The notes beneath the pieces were generated by a model, which ran no database searches, was not told where the DNA came from, and saw nothing but the letters and a program-made list of their open reading frames with translations. A stretch of DNA of 19,839 nt from CAYFSC01 sp964345695 (GTDB taxonomy: Bacteria > Bacteroidota > Rhodothermia > Rhodothermales > Salinibacteraceae): positions 1 to 19,839 of the forward strand of contig CAYFSC010000040.1 of NCBI GenBank assembly GCA_964345695.1, read 5' to 3'. Shown here in pieces: positions 1 to 7,573 of the stretch; within the stretch, counting starts at the first letter, position 1, and every line of letters starts with the position of its first letter. The translations under genes were made by a program, and so were the position numbers.

Positions 1-807
1 GTAGGTGCACGGCCCGTCGCAGCAGGTAAAAGTGATCTCTTCGCGCTGCTGCTCGTTCGTTTCGAACGCACGGCGCTTGAGGTCCATGAGGGCCTCGATG
101 CCCGGACCCTGCTCGATTTCGTCGTCCCGCAGTCCGGCGAGTTCGTCGGCCGAGCCGTTGGCGTGGGCGTCGAAGACCCACTCGTAGCGCAGATCCGGAC
201 CCACGCGGGCAAAAATTACGGGACTGGTGCTCAGCGCTGTGCGGTGGCGCTCCTTCTGGCGCTGGATCTTCTCCTGTGCTGCTTCGCGGACACGGATCTC
301 GTGCCGCAACTCCAACTCGTCCATCACCATCGACGCAAGGTCGTCCAGTTGAGCGTAGGTGGCGTCCGAGAATGAGCGCGGCTCGGTGTCCATCACGCAG
401 AGAGTCCCGATGCGGAACCCGTCGGGCGTGAGGAGGGGAGCGCCGGCGTAGAAGCGGATCGACGGCGGACCCGTGACGAGCGGATTGTCGGCCACGCGCT
501 CGTCCTGCGTCGCATCTTCGATGACGGTCACATCGTCGGAAGCGAGGGCATGCACGCAGAGCGAGGCATCGAGCTCCGTTTCCCGCCGCTCCAGTCCGAC
601 GGCAGACTTAACCCACTGCCGATCCTCGGCCACCAGGTTGACCAGCGCGATGGGCGTGTCGAAGAGGGCAGCGGCCAGGCGTGTGATGCGGTCGAAGGCG
701 TCTTCGGAAGGGGTGTCGAGAATGTCGTAGCGGTGGAGCGCGTCCAGCCGATTTGAGGCAGCGGACGCCCCAGCCGAAGCATAGGAGAGGGCAGGGTCCA
801 GATCCAT
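1..807 (-). CDS. GAF-PAS sensor protein, probably a sensor histidine kinase (3' part missing)
   Basis: Reading leftwards from the ATG at 807, an open frame of 269 codons runs off the window edge. Residues about 20-165 form a GAF domain of the type found at the front of many bacterial sensor kinases, with landmarks RYDILDTPSEDAFD, NLVAEDRQWVKS, CVHAL and YAGAPLLTPDGFRIGTLCV. After a helical linker, residues about 185-269 look like a PAS domain (TSPVIFARVGPDLRYEWVFD, then LMDLKRRAFET), a type often followed by a HisKA or HWE kinase. No membrane segment is visible, so it should be a cytoplasmic sensor. The output domain lies outside the window, so kinase is inference; a diguanylate cyclase or other output is possible. 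An in-frame ATG at 825 would add six residues; no Shine-Dalgarno site separates the two. A perfect inverted repeat lies about 105 bp upstream (912-926). Confidence 0.82.
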   Translation of the reverse strand, partial: MDLDPALSYASAGASAASNRLDALHRYDILDTPSEDAFDRITRLAAALFDTPIALVNLVAEDRQWVKSAVGLERRETELDASLCVHALASDDVTVIEDATQDERVADNPLVTGPPSIRFYAGAPLLTPDGFRIGTLCVMDTEPRSFSDATYAQLDDLASMVMDELELRHEIRVREAAQEKIQRQKERHRTALSTSPVIFARVGPDLRYEWVFDAHANGSADELAGLRDDEIEQGPGIEALMDLKRRAFETNEQQREEITFTCCDGPCTY

Positions 808-911
808 AGGAGAAGGAGGGCACATGCGAAAGGTTCGCAGAAATGCCGGAAGAAAGAGACGCAGGAAGGGCTACGAAAGGGGATCAGAACCCGGCACCCT
901 GCCAAAACAAG

Positions 912-926
912 TTAGCACACTGCTAA
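912..926. promoter_or_regulatory. Perfect 6-3-6 inverted repeat upstream of the GAF-PAS gene, possible operator
   Basis: TTAGCA-CAC-TGCTAA is an exact palindrome with a 3-base centre, in an AT-richer patch of otherwise GC-rich DNA. On the minus strand it falls between a TTG and a weak -7-like match (TTG-N19-TGTTTTGG, two mismatches to TAnnTTTG), so it could be an operator inside the promoter of the minus-strand sensor gene. It has no T-tract and is a poor terminator candidate. The regulator is unknown. Confidence 0.35.
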
Positions 927-995
927 AACAAATTAAATGCCAGACCGACAATCCCGACCGGTCGACGGGAGCTTCGTTCGCACGAGGTCGTGCCG

Positions 996-1370
996 CTACG
1001 GCGACTTCGGGGAGGGCGTTAAATGGGTGGAGTGAAAGCCCGTCGGGGCCTTGAGCCCGTAGCCGAGAAGGCGGTCCAGTCCGATGTGGGCGGTCCAGAT
1101 GAGTGCAACGGACCCGAGGAAGGACGCTTTCAAGGCGAAGGCAACGCCACCGAGGAGGAGTGGCGTCACGTAGGTATGGCCGAGATTGTAGATCACAGCG
1201 CCGACGCGTGGGTTGGCCAGATAGCCGACCATGAACACGTCGGGCAGCAGAAACAGACCGACGAACCACCACCACGACGCCCCATAGACGGCGTAGATGC
1301 CCAGGGCGACGGCGAAAACGGTGACCCCTTCGAGACGGAGCAGCAAGCGAGACGAGTCGGTGTCGATCAT
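996..1370 (-). CDS. DUF4260 family small membrane protein
   Basis: A 124-residue protein matching what I know of the DUF4260 family. The strongest signature is YNLGHTYVTPLLL (residues 61-73), followed by the HIGLDRLLGYGLK stretch (95-107) and the THL near the C-terminus. Hydrophobic segments at about 14-30, 33-51, 66-80 and 82-95 predict a four-segment inner-membrane protein. Function is unknown for the family. The frame is open further upstream, but that part is antisense to a terminator and tRNA-Ala, so the ATG at 1370 is chosen; it gives the family's usual length. The gene follows the tRNA-Ala terminator directly, so it needs its own promoter or read-through; none was recognised. Confidence 0.85.
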   Translation of the reverse strand: MIDTDSSRLLLRLEGVTVFAVALGIYAVYGASWWWFVGLFLLPDVFMVGYLANPRVGAVIYNLGHTYVTPLLLGGVAFALKASFLGSVALIWTAHIGLDRLLGYGLKAPTGFHSTHLTPSPKSP

Positions 1371-1398
1371 GCCAAGAAACGGGAAGGGACGACCATAG

Positions 1399-1439
1399 AA
1401 AAAGCCCGCAGGTTCTGAGAGGTCAGAACCCGGGGCTTT
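1399..1439 (-). terminator. Rho-independent terminator behind tRNA-Ala
   Basis: On the minus strand, arms AAAGCCC/GGGCTTT (7 bp) and GGTTCTGA/TCAGAACC (8 bp), separated by a small asymmetric internal loop, enclose a CCTC loop and are followed by a short T run. The hairpin begins about 14 bases after the tRNA 3' end, so it should end the tRNA transcript. The T run is present only on the minus strand. Confidence 0.85.
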
Positions 1440-1453
1440 CAGGCGAAGGGAGG

Positions 1454-1526
<73 letters not shown>

Positions 1527-1677
1527 ATGAGAACCGGATGCGGAATGGAACCACTACTCGTCGTGGATCATCCCGGCGTCGTTTTCGTGGTTGATCTACC
1601 TCACCGGTAGCGATGCGTTCCACACGGGGGGGCGTTTCACAAAATATGCGATCCGCATCAATATTCCACGTTGGTTC

Positions 1678-2415
1678 ATGGACATTGCACTGGTTGGCAC
1701 GGGTCGAATGGGGCAAGCGCTGGCGGCACTGGCCCCGGAACGCGGCCACGAGGTGGTTGCACAGTTCAGCTCCAAGCGTCCGCTCGGCGACGCCTCGCCC
1801 GACGCGCTGAAAGAGGCCGACGTGGCCGTCGACTTCTCGCTGCCGACCGTGGCGCTGGAGCACATCCGCCGGTATTGCACGTGGGAGCAGCCTGCGGTCA
1901 TCGGCACCACCGGGTGGTACGAGGCGCTCGACGACGTTCGCAACTGGGTGGATGCCCACGACGCCGCCCTTCTGTACGCCCCCAACTTCTCATTGGGCGT
2001 GGCCGTACTGAAACGCGCTCTGGAGGCGGTAACTCCTCTCGTGGACGCGATCCCGGACTTCGATGCGTTCGTTCACGAGGTGCACCACGTGCACAAGGTC
2101 GACAGCCCCAGCGGCACGGCCGAGATGCTGGCCGACGTGCTCGTCGAGGACCTCGCGCGGAAGTCCTATGTGGAGACCGAAACGCAGCACCAACGCATCG
2201 ATCCAGAGGCGGTGCACGTGACCTCCACCCGCGGCGGCGAGGCGTTCGGGGAGCACACCGTCAGCCTCGACAGTGCCTTCGACCGCCTCGAACTGACGCA
2301 CCGCGCCAAAGGACGGCGCGGGTTTGCGCTGGGGGCGCTCCGCTCGGCCGAATGGCTCGTGGGACGCACCGGGCTGTACACGCTCGACGACGTGCTCGAC
2401 GACTGGCTCGAGTAG
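1678..2415 (+). CDS. dapB: 4-hydroxy-tetrahydrodipicolinate reductase
   Basis: Catalyses the NAD(P)H-dependent reduction step after DapA in the diaminopimelate/lysine pathway, in the cytoplasm. The 245-residue protein opens with a nucleotide-binding fold (VGTGRMGQAL, residues 6-15). GTTGW (76-80) lines the active-site side. The family signature HEVHHVHKVDSPSGTA (133-147 region) carries the catalytic His (H136) and Lys (K140), equivalent to H159 and K163 of the E. coli enzyme. It is shorter than E. coli DapB (273 aa), as in many Bacteroidota. The frame is open upstream to 1591, but the ATG at 1678 places the glycine-rich loop where the family has it. dapA follows on the same strand after 129 bp, so the two are probably co-transcribed. 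Confidence 0.95.
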   Translation: MDIALVGTGRMGQALAALAPERGHEVVAQFSSKRPLGDASPDALKEADVAVDFSLPTVALEHIRRYCTWEQPAVIGTTGWYEALDDVRNWVDAHDAALLYAPNFSLGVAVLKRALEAVTPLVDAIPDFDAFVHEVHHVHKVDSPSGTAEMLADVLVEDLARKSYVETETQHQRIDPEAVHVTSTRGGEAFGEHTVSLDSAFDRLELTHRAKGRRGFALGALRSAEWLVGRTGLYTLDDVLDDWLE

Positions 2416-2544
2416 GTGCGCCGACGGCGGTCCGCAGACCCTGACCCGCAGACCCCGACCCAGAGAGCGCTCCGCGGTGCGCAGACGTGTGTCCTCGCCG
2501 GTTGCCTTGAACCACAGAACTCCGAACTCGACATCGCAACTCGT

Positions 2545-3447
2545 ATGGCTGACGACCTGCTGTTTCGGGGAGTGGCCCCGGCTCTCCTGACGCCGTTCGT
2601 GGACAACGACATCGACCTCCCGGCATTTCGCCGCCTGATCGACTACCAGATCGAGGGCGGCGTCGATGCGCTCGTTGTGCTGGGCACTACCGGCGAGAAC
2701 CCGACCGTTACCGATGCGGAGCGCCGCCGCCTCGTGGATGCCGCCGTGGCGCACACCGACGGGCGGATGCCCGTGATCATCGGTACGGGCACCAACAGCA
2801 CGGCCGACAGCATCGCTTACTCGCGCGAGGCCGCCGACGCCGGGGCCGACGGGCTGCTCGTCGTCGGGCCCTACTACAACAAGCCGTCGCAGCAGGGCTT
2901 CGAGGCCCACGTCGAAGCCATCGCGCAGGCTGCGGGGCTTCCCATCCTCCTGTACAACGTACCCGGGCGCACCGGCTTCAACGTCGAGCCCGAAACGGTG
3001 CTGCACCTCGCCGAGACGGTGCCACAGGTGCGCGGCGTAAAAGAGGCCTCCGGCGACCTCGCCCAGATCGCCGACATCCTGGCCCACCGCCCCGACGGCT
3101 TTGCCGTGTACTCGGGCGACGACGAAATGGCGCTCCCACTGCTCGCGATGGGCGGAGATGGGGTCGTCAGCGTTATTAGTAACGCCCTTCCCGAGCCGTT
3201 CTCTCAACTGGTAGCTGCAGGCCTGCAGGGCGACATGGCGAGGGCCCGCGAGCAGCATTTCGACCTGCTTCCGGCCATGCGGGCCTGCTTCTTCGAAACC
3301 AATCCGGTGCCCATCAAAACCGTGTGCGCCGCCCTCGGCCTGATGACCGAGGACCTGCGGCTTCCGCTTGTTCCACTGGAGCCGAATACCCCCGTTCGCC
3401 AGCGTGTTCTTTCGGCCTTCGATCCGCACGTAGGGGTCGACCTGTAG
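2545..3447 (+). CDS. dapA: 4-hydroxy-tetrahydrodipicolinate synthase
   Basis: Condenses pyruvate with aspartate semialdehyde, the first committed step of lysine/diaminopimelate synthesis. The protein is 300 residues, normal for this TIM-barrel family. Visible active-site elements are GTTGE (47-51, substrate-binding Thr pair), YNVPGRTG (137-144, catalytic Tyr137 and Arg142) and VKEASGD with the Schiff-base Lys166. The frame continues upstream to a GTG at 2416, but those residues are low-complexity and unlike the family; the ATG at 2545 gives the expected N-terminus (LFRGVAPALLTPF). The C-terminal codons and the TAG stop lie in a 15-bp tandem repeat at the edge of an assembly gap. Both flanks of the gap encode the same ending, so the stop is probably correct. 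Confidence 0.95.
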   Translation: MADDLLFRGVAPALLTPFVDNDIDLPAFRRLIDYQIEGGVDALVVLGTTGENPTVTDAERRRLVDAAVAHTDGRMPVIIGTGTNSTADSIAYSREAADAGADGLLVVGPYYNKPSQQGFEAHVEAIAQAAGLPILLYNVPGRTGFNVEPETVLHLAETVPQVRGVKEASGDLAQIADILAHRPDGFAVYSGDDEMALPLLAMGGDGVVSVISNALPEPFSQLVAAGLQGDMARAREQHFDLLPAMRACFFETNPVPIKTVCAALGLMTEDLRLPLVPLEPNTPVRQRVLSAFDPHVGVDL

Positions 3448-3451
3448 GGGG
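3436..3451. repeat. 15-bp repeat unit spanning the dapA stop (left of the gap)
   Basis: The unit GTCGACCTGTAGGGG covers the last dapA codons and its TAG stop. The same unit occurs twice head-to-tail on the other side of the gap (3591-3605 and 3606-3620). The copy number in the real chromosome is therefore uncertain. Confidence 0.75.
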
Positions 3452-3551
3452 NNNNNNNNNNNNNNNNNNNNNNNNNNNNNNNNNNNNNNNNNNNNNNNNN
3501 NNNNNNNNNNNNNNNNNNNNNNNNNNNNNNNNNNNNNNNNNNNNNNNNNNN
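3452..3551. other. Scaffold gap of exactly 100 N
   Basis: One hundred consecutive Ns, the conventional placeholder for a gap of unknown size. The identical 55-bp flanks suggest the true gap may be zero or negative in length. No gene is predicted inside it. The 3448-3766 stretch otherwise holds only the dapA 3' repeat region and a short leader for the next gene. Confidence 0.97.
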
Positions 3552-3590
3552 CGCCAGCGTGTTCTTTCGGCCTTCGATCCGCACGTAGGG

Positions 3591-3620
3591 GTCGACCTGT
3601 AGGGGGTCGACCTGTAGGGG
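3591..3620. repeat. Two head-to-tail 15-bp repeats after the gap
   Basis: Copies at 3591-3605 and 3606-3620 are identical, followed by one further G. They match the single unit seen left of the gap, so this is a short tandem array over the end of dapA. A tandem repeat is a plausible reason for the contig break. Confidence 0.85.
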
Positions 3621-3719
3621 GACGGTCTGCCGTGTCCGCCACCCGGCAGGCTCGCGATGAATGAAGCCCCTGCCAATACGGCGCGGTTGGGTTGAGGGGA
3701 ACAACCGGCAGGCGTAGAT

Positions 3720-3727
3720 TATTTTTG
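3720..3727 (+). promoter_or_regulatory. Possible Bacteroidetes-type -7 element
   Basis: TATTTTTG matches TAnnTTTG exactly in an AT-rich patch 39 bp before the ATG at 3767. There is no TTG at the ideal distance upstream. An alternative register, TTG-N20-TAGATTAT, overlaps it and has a good -33 but a weaker -7. Either would start a transcript about 30-45 bases ahead of the gene. Confidence 0.4.
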
Positions 3728-3766
3728 TTCCTCGCTCGCGCTGTCTCCTGCAAGTCGACGCTGTCC

Positions 3767-4330
3767 ATGCGCCGCCTGCGCTCCACATCGTTTCGCCAGT
3801 GGATCGTCGCCGTTCTGGTGACGACCCTGGCTCCGCTGGTCCTCGGTCCGCTGGCCGACCAGACGGCCGACGGAACCGACGTGCACGCCCGTTGGCTTCG
3901 TGCGCAAGTGGACGGGGCGATGCCCGACGCCGCCCAGGCCAGCTTCGAAGCGGCCCTGCAGGAAGCTCAGGCGGCCGGTCCGTCTCGCGCGGCTTTCACG
4001 GCCGCCTTTGCGAAGGCCTACGTGCAGCAGTCGCCTTCGGTCTCGCTGAGCACGCTGTTCGACGTGGCGTCGACAGACGAAGACATGCTCTACCGCACGC
4101 TCCATCAGCGTGCGCAGCAGCTCGGCAGTTCGGCCGCGGTGCCGCTGCGCCTGGCCCACTCTTCATCCGCTCCTGCGACCACCATGGGACGGATGGTGGC
4201 GATGCCGGGTGCGGCTTCCGTGCAGTGGATGCTGGAAACGGCGTGGGAAGGAGTTGACATCCAGCCTGGCGCCCGACTGTCGGCGTCGCTGACGCATTTC
4301 TTGTGTGCAGTGCAACCGCTCGGCCCGTAG
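3767..4330 (+). CDS. Unrecognised exported or membrane-anchored protein upstream of secD
   Basis: A 187-residue protein I cannot assign to a family. The N-terminus is a typical export signal or anchor: basic residues in the first ten positions (MRRLRSTSFR) and a hydrophobic core at about 12-28 (WIVAVLVTTLAPLVLGPL). The rest is Ala/Gln-rich and probably helical (48-85), then a Ser/Ala-rich stretch, ending in QPLGP. There are no catalytic motifs. A possible -7 element lies 39 bp upstream. It precedes secD by 237 bp on the same strand, a position where some bacteria keep a secretion-monitoring leader protein, but no known arrest motif was seen. Codon use and GC content match its neighbours. It could be a lineage-specific envelope protein. 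Confidence 0.65.
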   Translation: MRRLRSTSFRQWIVAVLVTTLAPLVLGPLADQTADGTDVHARWLRAQVDGAMPDAAQASFEAALQEAQAAGPSRAAFTAAFAKAYVQQSPSVSLSTLFDVASTDEDMLYRTLHQRAQQLGSSAAVPLRLAHSSSAPATTMGRMVAMPGAASVQWMLETAWEGVDIQPGARLSASLTHFLCAVQPLGP

Positions 4331-4421
4331 CCGGCGGCGTCTCTCACCGCTCTCCTTCCGGACGTTCAGGGCGACCCGGGAGGGCTGTCACCTTTGTCCT
4401 GACCAGGGACGCCTGTGCCGT

Positions 4422-4451
4422 GCTTCCGCCCGCATGCCTGGGCGGAGAAGC
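4422..4451 (+). other. Hairpin in the secD leader
   Basis: Arms GCTTC-CGCCC and GGGCG-GAGAAGC pair around an 8-base loop with a two-base bulge. No T run follows, so it is not a standard terminator. It sits in the 237-bp stretch between the exported protein and secD, where no other feature was found. It may be an RNA structure affecting secD expression or chance pairing in GC-rich DNA. Confidence 0.25.
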
Positions 4452-4567
4452 CTCGCAGCGGCGCGCCGTGCGCAGTCTGGCGACGGAGTCCAGGCCGGCG
4501 CGGCAGTATGGACCCCCATGCTCGTGCTCCCACGCATCCTTTGTCCACTTGACCGACTACGAATTCT

Positions 4568-6499
4568 ATGCAGGGGAACGGATTTAAAATTGGAAGCACC
4601 ATCTTTTTCGTGCTGCTGTGCGGATACTACCTGTTTCCGTCACTGCAGAACGCCTACCTCTCCTACAAAATGAACCAGATGGAGGGCGAGGAACTGCAGG
4701 AGTATCAGCGGGAAAACCGGGCTCGGCTGGAGAACATCAAGGAGGGATCGCTGAAGCTGGGCCTCGATCTCCAGGGCGGCATGCACGTCACGTTGGAGGT
4801 GCAGATCGCCACCCTCCTTAACCAACTGGCATCGAACAAAGACGACGCCTTCCGTGAGGTGTTGCAGGCCGCCGTCGAGCGCGCCCGCGAGCAGAATGCC
4901 TCGCTCGTGAACACGTTCGTGACGATGTTCGAAGAGCGCGATCCAGAGGTGCGACTGTCGCGCTACTTCCGGAGCGAGGAATCCAACATTACGCGCCGCT
5001 CCTCGAACGACGAGGTGCAGTCGTATCTGCAGACGGAGGCCAACGAGGCCGTCGACCGGGCGATGGAAATTGTGCGCAACCGTGTGGACCGCTATGGCGT
5101 CACCGAGCCCTCCATCCAGAAGAAGGGAGATCGGCGTGTGGTCGTGGAGCTTCCGGGCGTCGAGGACCCGGAGCGGGTTCGGAACCTGTTGGAGAGCGCC
5201 TCGCAGCTTACCTTTCACCTGATGGCCGATCCGCAGCAGCTTCAGGAGGCGGTGCAGGACATCATCGAGTACTACGAGCCCTCGGCGTCCGACACCGCGC
5301 AGGTGGCCGATGCCGAACCGTCCGAGGAGGACAGCACCCCGGCCAGCGAGGGCGGCACCGAGCTTGTAAGTGAGGCCGACGACACCACCGACACGGGCAC
5401 GCAGATCGGCGGCGAGGACGACTCGCAGGCCGACTCGCAGAATCCGCTGCTCGCGGCCATGCAGCCGCTTCCGGCGCAGCAGCAGCCCATCGTGGGCACC
5501 GTCTATGCGCAGGACACCTCCCGCGTGAACGAGCTGCTCTCCGATCCGGAGGTGCGGCGCATGATACCCTCGGGCGTCTCGTTTCTGTGGTCGGCGAATC
5601 CGCGGGGCACGACGCAAGACGGGCAGGAAGTCTTCCAGCTGCTGGCTGTCCAGTCGGAGATCGAGCTGAGCGGCGAGACCATCACGGAGGCGTCGGTGGA
5701 GTTCGACCGCAACACGAACCAGCCCCGCGTTTCAATGACGATGAACTCGGACGGCGCACGGACTTGGTCGCGCCTCACCGGGGCCAACGTCGGCGAGCAG
5801 GTGGCCATTGTGCTTGACAACGTCGTCTACTCGAACCCGCGCGTCGACGAGCGCATCACCGGCGGACGGTCGTCCATCACGGGCCTCGACTCGCGGCAGG
5901 AAGCGCAGGACATCGTCACCGTCCTGCAATCGGGGGCGCTGCCCGCGCCGGTGGACATCGTGGAGGAACGGACGGTGGGTCCAAGTCTCGGTCAGGAATC
6001 GATTCGGGCGGGATTCATTTCCGTCACCGTGGGGCTGCTGCTCGTGGCGCTGTTCATGATCATGTACTACCGCACTGCCGGAGCCGTCGCCGACGTGGCC
6101 CTGCTGCTGAACATCATCTTGATCCTCGGCATCCTGGCCGGATTCAACGCCACCCTCACGCTGCCGGGCATCGCCGGAATCGTGCTCACCATCGGTATGG
6201 CGGTGGATGCCAATGTGCTGATCTTCGACCGCGTCCGCGAGGAGCAGGCGACGGGCAAGACGATCAAGGCCGCCATTTCGGCGGGCTACGAGAAGTCGCT
6301 GAGCGCCATCCTCGACGCGAATATCACGACGTTCTTCGTCGGCGTCATTCTGTACTCGTTCGGCGTGGGGCCCATTCAGGGCTTCGCTGTCACGCTCATG
6401 GCCGGAATCCTATCGTCACTCTTCACCGCCATCATCGTTACGCGCATCGTCTTCGACTACATGGTTGAAGAGCGCCAGATGCGGGTTAGTTATGGGTGA
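4568..6499 (+). CDS. secD: Protein translocase subunit SecD
   Basis: Inner-membrane subunit of the SecDF complex, which uses the proton-motive force to pull exported proteins through SecYEG. The 643-residue protein has a first membrane segment (about 8-24), the LGLDLQGG motif (64-71), and the P1 periplasmic domain with NRVDRYGVTEPSIQ (171-184). The second conserved block is SMTMNSDGARTW to TVGPSLG, followed by five C-terminal segments from about 481. AVDANVLIFDRVREE (545-559) carries Asp547, equivalent to the essential proton-pathway Asp of E. coli SecD. An acidic, low-complexity insertion (about 236-305, Glu/Asp/Ser/Thr/Gln) interrupts the P1 domain and suits a halophile. Many Bacteroidota fuse SecD with SecF; here they are separate, with secF 72 bp downstream. 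Confidence 0.96.
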   Translation: MQGNGFKIGSTIFFVLLCGYYLFPSLQNAYLSYKMNQMEGEELQEYQRENRARLENIKEGSLKLGLDLQGGMHVTLEVQIATLLNQLASNKDDAFREVLQAAVERAREQNASLVNTFVTMFEERDPEVRLSRYFRSEESNITRRSSNDEVQSYLQTEANEAVDRAMEIVRNRVDRYGVTEPSIQKKGDRRVVVELPGVEDPERVRNLLESASQLTFHLMADPQQLQEAVQDIIEYYEPSASDTAQVADAEPSEEDSTPASEGGTELVSEADDTTDTGTQIGGEDDSQADSQNPLLAAMQPLPAQQQPIVGTVYAQDTSRVNELLSDPEVRRMIPSGVSFLWSANPRGTTQDGQEVFQLLAVQSEIELSGETITEASVEFDRNTNQPRVSMTMNSDGARTWSRLTGANVGEQVAIVLDNVVYSNPRVDERITGGRSSITGLDSRQEAQDIVTVLQSGALPAPVDIVEERTVGPSLGQESIRAGFISVTVGLLLVALFMIMYYRTAGAVADVALLLNIILILGILAGFNATLTLPGIAGIVLTIGMAVDANVLIFDRVREEQATGKTIKAAISAGYEKSLSAILDANITTFFVGVILYSFGVGPIQGFAVTLMAGILSSLFTAIIVTRIVFDYMVEERQMRVSYG

Positions 6500-6571
6500 G
6501 TGCGTAGGGGCCCCTTGGCTGAACACGAGTTCAATAGCTCCACGCGGAGCGCAACTTAATAACACGAAGAT

Positions 6572-7483
6572 ATGAGACTATTTGAGAACGCTGACTACAC
6601 GCTCATCCCCAACCGGCGCATCGGATACGTCATTTCCGGGACGCTCCTGGTGTTGAGCATTGCATCGCTGGTCGTGCGCGGACTGGCGCTCGGCATCGAC
6701 TTCCGCGGCGGCATGGAGTTCGTCGTGGGCGGTGTGGGCGACCTGAGCACGGTCGAGGTGCGCCAGGCACTGGAAGGGCCGCTCGGCGCGTCGCCCGAGG
6801 TGAAGACGTTCGGCGAAACCGACCTGCTGGTGCGCACCTCCGCCGAGGGCGACATCAACCAGGTGCAGGATCGCATCGTCCGGACCATCAGCGAGAACTT
6901 CACGGGTGCGTCACCCGAGATTCTGAAGACCGACGTCGTCGGGCCCCGTTTTGCCGAAGACCTGAAGCGCGGTGCCCTGTATGCGGTGCTCGGGGCGCTG
7001 GGCATCATTTTCCTGTACATCCTCGTCCGGTTCGAGTGGCGATACAGCGTCGGGGCCGTGGCCGCGCTCGTGCACGACGTGACGATCACGCTTGGCATCT
7101 TCTCGATTCTGGCTGGGGTGGTCCCGTTTTCGCTCCAGATCGACCAGTCCATCATCGCGGCGTTCCTCACCATCGTGGGATACTCACTCAACGACACCGT
7201 CGTCGTGTTCGACCGCGTGCGTGAGTACGTGAATCTCTTCAAGACGGAAGACTTCGACGACGTCGTCAACCGCTCGATCAACGCGACGCTCAGCCGCACG
7301 GTGGTCACCTCGGTAACGACCCTGATCGTGGTCACCATTCTGTTTCTCTTCGGCGGCGAGGTGCTGCGCGGCTTCTCGTTCGCGCTGATCATCGGCGTCA
7401 TCATCGGAACCTATTCCTCGGTCTTTGTGGCGTCGCCGACCATCGTCGAGCTTAACAAGCGCCTGGAGAAAGCCGCCGCGTAG
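6572..7483 (+). CDS. secF: Protein translocase subunit SecF
   Basis: Partner of SecD in the Sec accessory complex. The protein is 303 residues, normal for the family. It has a first membrane segment (about 18-36), the GIDFRGG motif (41-47), a periplasmic domain ending in VVGPRFAEDLKRGA (122-135), and five further membrane segments. SLNDTVVVFDRVRE (205-218) includes Asp208, equivalent to the conserved Asp of E. coli SecF. The GGEVLRGFSFALIIGVIIGT stretch (261-280) closes the domain. The gene is on the secD strand with a 72-bp spacer and no terminator, so secDF is most likely one operon. Confidence 0.96.
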   Translation: MRLFENADYTLIPNRRIGYVISGTLLVLSIASLVVRGLALGIDFRGGMEFVVGGVGDLSTVEVRQALEGPLGASPEVKTFGETDLLVRTSAEGDINQVQDRIVRTISENFTGASPEILKTDVVGPRFAEDLKRGALYAVLGALGIIFLYILVRFEWRYSVGAVAALVHDVTITLGIFSILAGVVPFSLQIDQSIIAAFLTIVGYSLNDTVVVFDRVREYVNLFKTEDFDDVVNRSINATLSRTVVTSVTTLIVVTILFLFGGEVLRGFSFALIIGVIIGTYSSVFVASPTIVELNKRLEKAAA

Positions 7484-7573
7484 ATTTCGGACTGTGGGGA
7501 CGGCGCCGGGAGGAGGGCAGCACATCCAGGGCGGTCCTCGTTCGGAATCGATCCTCCGACAAGTGGACATGCG

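Larger units (their letters stand above)
3397..3606. repeat. Exact 55-bp direct duplication flanking the scaffold gap
   Basis: Bases 3397-3451 and 3552-3606 are identical over 55 bp and abut the run of Ns on either side. This is what results when two contigs that overlap by 55 bases are scaffolded without being merged. I read it as an assembly artefact rather than a biological duplication. If so, the real sequence runs straight through a single copy. Confidence 0.85.

Noticed and set aside
1990..3786. Long open frame on the minus strand across dapB, dapA and the gap
   Set aside because: It is antisense to two clear enzymes, reads through 34 unknown codons in the N run, and has no recognisable domain. 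Such frames are expected in GC-rich DNA.
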